Of a DNA stretch of 5,927 bases, positions 5,858-5,927 are shown one piece after another (the stretch's first letter is position 1; every line of letters begins with the position of its first letter). The DNA comes from Deltaproteobacteria bacterium (GTDB lineage Bacteria > Desulfobacterota > Syntrophia > Syntrophales > UBA2210). The stretch lies in NCBI GenBank assembly GCA_016935875.1, contig JAFGQD010000056.1, forward strand, positions 1 to 5,927, read 5' to 3'. Under the pieces are notes generated by a model. It was not told the DNA's origin, searched no databases, and worked only from the letters and a program-made list of their open reading frames with translations. Position numbers and translations under genes: made by a program.

Positions 5858-5927
5858 GGTTTTTATTGTCGTGTACGTATTACTGCCTAGCTTGCTGGAC
5901 ACTGAGAGAGAACGACGGTGCCAGACC
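5858..5927. other. Right-edge sequence upstream of dsrD, no gene supported
   Basis: About 70 bases remain. On the minus strand one frame is open from the edge to a TAA at 5882-5880, so the tail of another minus-strand gene ahead of dsrD is possible, but 15 codons are too few to judge. No tRNA or hairpin terminator is visible. Confidence 0.3.

Overview
The window carries the core dissimilatory sulfite reductase (dsr) locus of an anaerobic sulfate- or sulfite-reducing bacterium. Gene content (DsrAB with full siroheme and ferredoxin cysteine sets, DsrN, DsrC and the reducer-associated DsrD) points to the Desulfobacterota or a neighbouring phylum with the reductive-type pathway. The sequence alone does not fix the genus.

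Layout. Positions 1-774 (minus strand) hold the first 258 codons of a ResB/Ccs1-family cytochrome c biogenesis membrane protein, cut by the left edge. An AT-rich divergent intergenic region (775-1149) follows. It has two back-to-back TTGACA boxes forming an inverted repeat, a cluster of GATGTC repeats, and a long leader for the dsr operon. On the plus strand come dsrA (1150-2424), dsrB (2437-3546) and dsrN (3550-4962), separated by 12 nt and 3 nt, clearly one operon. A 142-nt gap with an imperfect hairpin and a second inverted repeat precedes dsrC (5105-5422, start corrected to the ATG behind a strong Shine-Dalgarno). A strong 12-bp-stem terminator closes the plus-strand set. dsrD (5522-5773) lies on the minus strand, convergent with dsrC, with its own promoter candidate and a 12-bp direct repeat in its leader. 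The last ~70 bases show no gene I can support.

How the genes work together. DsrA and DsrB form the siroheme enzyme that reduces sulfite. DsrN is the amidase expected to convert siroheme to its amidated form for this enzyme. DsrC carries the sulfur on its two C-terminal cysteines as a trisulfide that goes on to the membrane DsrMKJOP complex (not in this window). DsrD is a small winged-helix protein reported to stimulate DsrAB. ResB would help attach heme to periplasmic c-type cytochromes, which such respiratory chains use.

None of the gene families is new. What is unusual is the arrangement: dsrD is taken out of its usual place behind dsrB and inverted, dsrC is linked to dsrABN, and a cytochrome c maturation gene is fired divergently from the same control region. 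The control regions hold the least explained sequence structure.
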